9,339 nt of DNA, taken from NCBI GenBank assembly GCA_035258765.1, contig DATFWZ010000529.1, forward strand, positions 1 to 9,339, written 5' to 3'. A program made the position numbers and the translations under genes. This DNA comes from SIAJ01 sp035258765. Its GTDB lineage: Bacteria; Planctomycetota; Planctomycetia; Gemmatales; Gemmataceae. Below the pieces are notes generated by a model. That model did not search any database. It was not told the DNA's origin and saw only the letters and a list, made by a program, of their open reading frames with translations. Below, piece by piece: positions 6,051 through 9,339 of this stretch. Each line of letters starts with the position of its first letter. Within the stretch, counting starts at the first letter, position 1.

Positions 6051-9000
6051 CTTCACTCAGGGTGCGCAGGGTTCCGAGGCGGACGATGGGCGATTCTATC
6101 GTGCCGGTCACCTCCAGGTAGACCACGTAGTTACCGAGCAGTCCGAGTCCATCGGCCACGGTGCTCTGGCCGAGCGGCTGCGTCGGCCCGGCGACCAGGG
6201 CCGCCGACGGGATTATCCGCCGGACGACCGCCTGTCCGGGCCGCTCGCGCGACGTGGCCGTCACCGCGAGGTTGAGTCGCCCGGCCGTCGTCACCGTCCC
6301 GTTCGCATAAAGATCGATCGAGGAACCGCTCAGGGTCAAGCGCTCGATCTTCCACACCCCTTTGCCGAGGACGGCCCGGACCGCACCTTCCCGGATCGTC
6401 GTGGAGGAGTCGCGGCCGAGCCCAAGATATGGAATGAGGGCAGAAAAGACCGGCAGGGCGAACGGTTGTGACTCGCCGAGGGTCGCTCGCAACGTCCCGC
6501 TCAGATCGTCGGGTCCGCGGAACTGCTCGGCCGCGAACTCGAACCTGCCGCTCGCGATCAGGTTGCCGACGACGCGACCGGTCTCCCGGAATGCCTGCGA
6601 CAGATTGACGTTGCTAAACTGAACGTCCCCGGAAAGACGGGGCGGCAGGTCGCTGAACGTGTTCACGTCCAACCGGGCCGTGGCCCGTCCCCTGGCCGCG
6701 GTCGCGGTTGCCTCGCGCACGCGGACCTCGCTCCGGCCTCGCCCCGGGACGGCCACCCAGTCAATAGGGAGTCGGACTTCCGTCACCGGAATCCCGTAAA
6801 TGGTGCCCCGCGCGCCGGTCAGAACGCCGGCGCCGCGCCATTCTCGCCCCATGGTCGTCGTCAACCGCCCGTCCACGTTTAGGTCCACGTGGGCGGCGAT
6901 CTCGGGAAACAAGAAAAGCAGTCGCCGGGCGGGCACGTTGGTCAGTGTCAACCGGGCCCAGCTCCGGTCCGGGTCGGTTCGGTGGAACACTGCTCTGGCC
7001 CGCGCGTTCCCCTCACCGACCCAGAACGTCACTTCGTCGAAAGTCATCTCCGTCGATGTCAATCGGATACCGGCCTGGGCGGTCGCGGCCAGTTCGCTTC
7101 CCCGCCACCGCAACCGGTCCGCCCGCAGCCGACCGGACCCGACCAGGCGGCCGTCGTCGTCTGTGGTCAGTGGGAAGTCGCCGCTCACGTCCGCGTCGAG
7201 CGGGCCCAGGGTGTTCTTCAGGCCGATGACTTCCCAGAGTTGGGAGAGCTGCAGGCTGCGGAACTTGATCTGGCCGAGGTTCAGGCCACCATCTTTCTTC
7301 GGAGGAGGCTTCGGGTCCTTTTTCGCGGGTGCCTTCTTGCCATCCGGCGGATATTGGCCGCTGATTTCGACCTCTCCGCCGAGTGCCTCCGCGACGAGTC
7401 GATACTGCGCCACGCCGTCGGCATATTCCAGCGTTCCCTTAAGCCGCTTGGCCGGGATGCCCCTGACCTTCAGGGCCGGCGACCGAAGCTCGATCTCTGC
7501 CTTCATCCCGCGCGATTCGCCCTCCCCGGCGGCCGGGGAGCGCAGGTTCATCGCCCCTCCCGCCTTCCCCTCCAAGCGGAGGTCAACACCGGATACGAGG
7601 GCTTTGGACAGGTCCGCGAGGTCGAGATTTTGAAGCTTGAGCGTGCCGGTCCCGGCGACCGACTCCCGAAACGGGATTTCGAGGTCACCCGACACTTCAC
7701 CCCCGAACAGGATGGCGGACGTGTCGCGGAACCGGATCTTGTCGGAGTCGCTCTCCCAGCGGAATTTCAGGTTGTCCACCCGGATCGGCCCGGCCCGCAG
7801 CTTGATCACACGCGACTCGCCGCTCGTGCGAAGAGTCAACGGGTTGAGGGTTCCTTCAAGCTTCGCATTTGCGGTGGCCTGCCCCGCGAGGCGGAACGAT
7901 ACGGGCATCAAGTTCTTCAACTGCTCGACGTGGTCGAGCGAAATGGTGTCGAGCTTGACGGAGGCCCGGAACGGGTAGGAACCACCGACGTCAACCTCCG
8001 CCCGGGCCTGGAACGAGCCACCGCCGCGGTCCCCGGGCGGACCCGGGAGCCGGCCGGCGAAGTCGTTCACCTCCAGCATACCGTTGCGCAGATTGAGTTT
8101 CGCCGATATCGCCTCGACGGTCAACTCGTCGATCGTGACTTGCTTGGACGCGACCGTCCCCGTCATGCGGTACGCTTTCAGGTCGTTCGGAGTCTCGGTG
8201 GGCACGTCCACCTGCACCTGGACGGTCACCTTGCCCGCCAGCCGCACCGGGACCGTGACGCCCGCCGCCTTGAGGAGTTCATGCAGATCCACGTCGCGGA
8301 ACGCCAGGTTGAGATGCAGATAGGCCCGTTCTTCCGGCGGCGCGTTCGGCGGCTTGACCACGCGGGCCGCGAATTTCAATACGGACGAGACGATACCACC
8401 CCTCCTGGCGCTCGGGTTCGGGCCGCGTCCGGCCGGGTCGTCCGGTTTGCGGACCTCGTGCGGTCCTGTCGGTGAACGGCGCTCCGTGAACTGGAATCGA
8501 CCGCCCGCGCCGTAACTGAAGTCGAACGGCACCGGCTCGGTCCGGACACCGTTGTACTTCGCGTCCGTCAGTACGGCCCGACCGGACGCCTCGTATCGCG
8601 CCCGACCGCGGGCCGGGATCACGATCCGGAACTCGAGGTGACCAGAGAGCCGGCCCTCGACCTGCGATGGGAACTGCCAGGTTGGCGGCAACTTCCGCAC
8701 GTCCACGTTGGTAAGGTCGGCCCTGAACCGCAGGTCGTTATCTGGTCCCGAGAAGTCCATCCGCGAATCGAGCCGCACGTCCCCATCGGCCGACTTCCCG
8801 CGGACGTTGCTAAGCGTCACGACCCCTTGTTCGGCGACCAGATTCCCGGCCGCGTCGCCGGCGTGAAGCCCGATGCTCGCGATGTCTACTTCGGTCTGGG
8901 TCGGCACCAGCGCCACCCGGTAATGAACGCGCCCAGTCCCCGGGTCGTACGTGAGATCCAGTTTTGCCGGCGTGATGCCGGACAGGCCGACGTGCGTCCA

Positions 9001-9339
9001 TGCACTCGGGTTGACGAACGGCACCTGACGAAGGAGCTCGGGGCCCACCTTTTGCGCGGCGACCGTCCGGAGCGTGAGCCAAGCGGACCCCGTGCCAGAG
9101 ACCGGGATCAATCCCTCGGCCGTCCACTTCCCCCAGGCCTCGTCCTCGACTGTGCCTGTCACGGTCATCGTTCCGTCCGTCGCTGCCATGGTCAGGTCGA
9201 TGCCGTGGAATACGGAATCGGGCCGGCCATCCTGCCGTAACGTCAGTGTCCCGGACTCGATTCGTATCGTCGGGATCGGCCCGCCGTCTGCCCCGGCGGC
9301 GGGCAGCCGAGACACCAGGTTCCCCTTCCAGTCAAATCG
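6007..9339 (-). CDS. Large AsmA/TamB-like envelope protein, 5' end missing
   Basis: The frame is open to the window edge, so the N-terminus (where a membrane anchor would be) is not seen; a GTG at 9315 is internal. The visible 1110 residues are mostly short alternating-polar beta strands of the kind found in AsmA, YhdP and TamB proteins, which form long grooves for lipid movement or envelope assembly. Repeated units of the type RLSGHLEFRIVIP, VRLAGKVTVQVQVDVP and FRLAGQATANAKLEG recur along the chain. The end resembles the AsmA C-terminal region: DVQFSNVNLSQAF, LPVFSALIPYLGLG, LGKGVWKIERLTLSGSSID and ANGTVTTAGRLNLAVTA (about 900-1060). Two low-complexity insertions, rich in Arg/Pro/Gly (about 285-315) and Lys/Pro (about 664-683), probably form flexible linkers. 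The stop overlaps the start of the binding lipoprotein. Precise function is unknown; lipid transport or outer-membrane upkeep is inference from the family. Confidence 0.8.
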   Translation of the reverse strand, partial: RFDWKGNLVSRLPAAGADGGPIPTIRIESGTLTLRQDGRPDSVFHGIDLTMAATDGTMTVTGTVEDEAWGKWTAEGLIPVSGTGSAWLTLRTVAAQKVGPELLRQVPFVNPSAWTHVGLSGITPAKLDLTYDPGTGRVHYRVALVPTQTEVDIASIGLHAGDAAGNLVAEQGVVTLSNVRGKSADGDVRLDSRMDFSGPDNDLRFRADLTNVDVRKLPPTWQFPSQVEGRLSGHLEFRIVIPARGRARYEASGRAVLTDAKYNGVRTEPVPFDFSYGAGGRFQFTERRSPTGPHEVRKPDDPAGRGPNPSARRGGIVSSVLKFAARVVKPPNAPPEERAYLHLNLAFRDVDLHELLKAAGVTVPVRLAGKVTVQVQVDVPTETPNDLKAYRMTGTVASKQVTIDELTVEAISAKLNLRNGMLEVNDFAGRLPGPPGDRGGGSFQARAEVDVGGSYPFRASVKLDTISLDHVEQLKNLMPVSFRLAGQATANAKLEGTLNPLTLRTSGESRVIKLRAGPIRVDNLKFRWESDSDKIRFRDTSAILFGGEVSGDLEIPFRESVAGTGTLKLQNLDLADLSKALVSGVDLRLEGKAGGAMNLRSPAAGEGESRGMKAEIELRSPALKVRGIPAKRLKGTLEYADGVAQYRLVAEALGGEVEISGQYPPDGKKAPAKKDPKPPPKKDGGLNLGQIKFRSLQLSQLWEVIGLKNTLGPLDADVSGDFPLTTDDDGRLVGSGRLRADRLRWRGSELAATAQAGIRLTSTEMTFDEVTFWVGEGNARARAVFHRTDPDRSWARLTLTNVPARRLLFLFPEIAAHVDLNVDGRLTTTMGREWRGAGVLTGARGTIYGIPVTEVRLPIDWVAVPGRGRSEVRVREATATAARGRATARLDVNTFSDLPPRLSGDVQFSNVNLSQAFRETGRVVGNLIASGRFEFAAEQFRGPDDLSGTLRATLGESQPFALPVFSALIPYLGLGRDSSTTIREGAVRAVLGKGVWKIERLTLSGSSIDLYANGTVTTAGRLNLAVTATSRERPGQAVVRRIIPSAALVAGPTQPLGQSTVADGLGLLGNYVVYLEVTGTIESPIVRLGTLRTLSEDAVRFFLFRFLTPA

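Noticed and set aside
6889..8475. Plus-strand open frame of 528 codons opposite the AsmA-like gene
   Set aside because: It is rich in Arg, Gly, Pro and His with no recognisable family, as expected for the antisense of a high-GC coding region. The minus-strand protein has clear beta-repeat structure and family motifs.

Overview
This is a high-GC, gene-dense bacterial window with short intergenic gaps. It looks like a large-genome planctomycete, probably of the Gemmataceae/Gemmatales. That placement rests on overall style: high GC, a planctomycete-looking AsmA-like giant protein, an iron-type binding lipoprotein with the YCAQDREY and FWNNEI signatures, and short palindromic intergenic repeats. 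No rRNA or marker search was possible, so the lineage is an inference.

Left part, plus strand (2-1182): the 3' end of pyrH (UMP kinase) followed by a complete frr (ribosome recycling factor). This is the conserved housekeeping pair usually found downstream of rpsB-tsf. A spacer of about 100 bp (1183-1279) holds a degenerate, self-complementary GGTCATTGG repeat.

Middle part, plus strand (1280-4763): a 1029-residue plasma-membrane-type (PMCA, type IIB) calcium-translocating P-type ATPase with all catalytic motifs. Seven bases after its stop, with the ribosome binding site running out of the stop codon, comes a 128-residue thioredoxin-fold [2Fe-2S] ferredoxin. The two are almost certainly co-transcribed and probably translationally coupled. 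Why a calcium pump and this ferredoxin are paired is not evident.

Convergent junction (4764-4982): 219 bp without a gene, dominated by a long imperfect palindrome (about 4822-4971) with a 25-bp perfect stem. It could be a terminator for both sides, a dispersed palindromic repeat, or both.

Right part, minus strand (4983-9339): transcription runs right to left, starting beyond the window. A very large AsmA/TamB-like protein (at least 1110 residues, 5' end missing) overlaps by about 44 nt the start of a lipoprotein of the iron(III)/family 1 ABC solute-binding fold. No transporter permease or ATPase is in view. At the position where iron-binding homologues carry a Tyr-Tyr pair, this protein appears to have an acidic TDSDDA stretch.

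I see no phage, CRISPR, toxin-antitoxin, transposase, tRNA or rRNA. Most of the window is ordinary core and envelope genes. The items worth a second look are the two intergenic palindromic elements, the ATPase-ferredoxin pair, the apparent extra hydrophobic segments of the ATPase, and the overlapping AsmA-lipoprotein pair.
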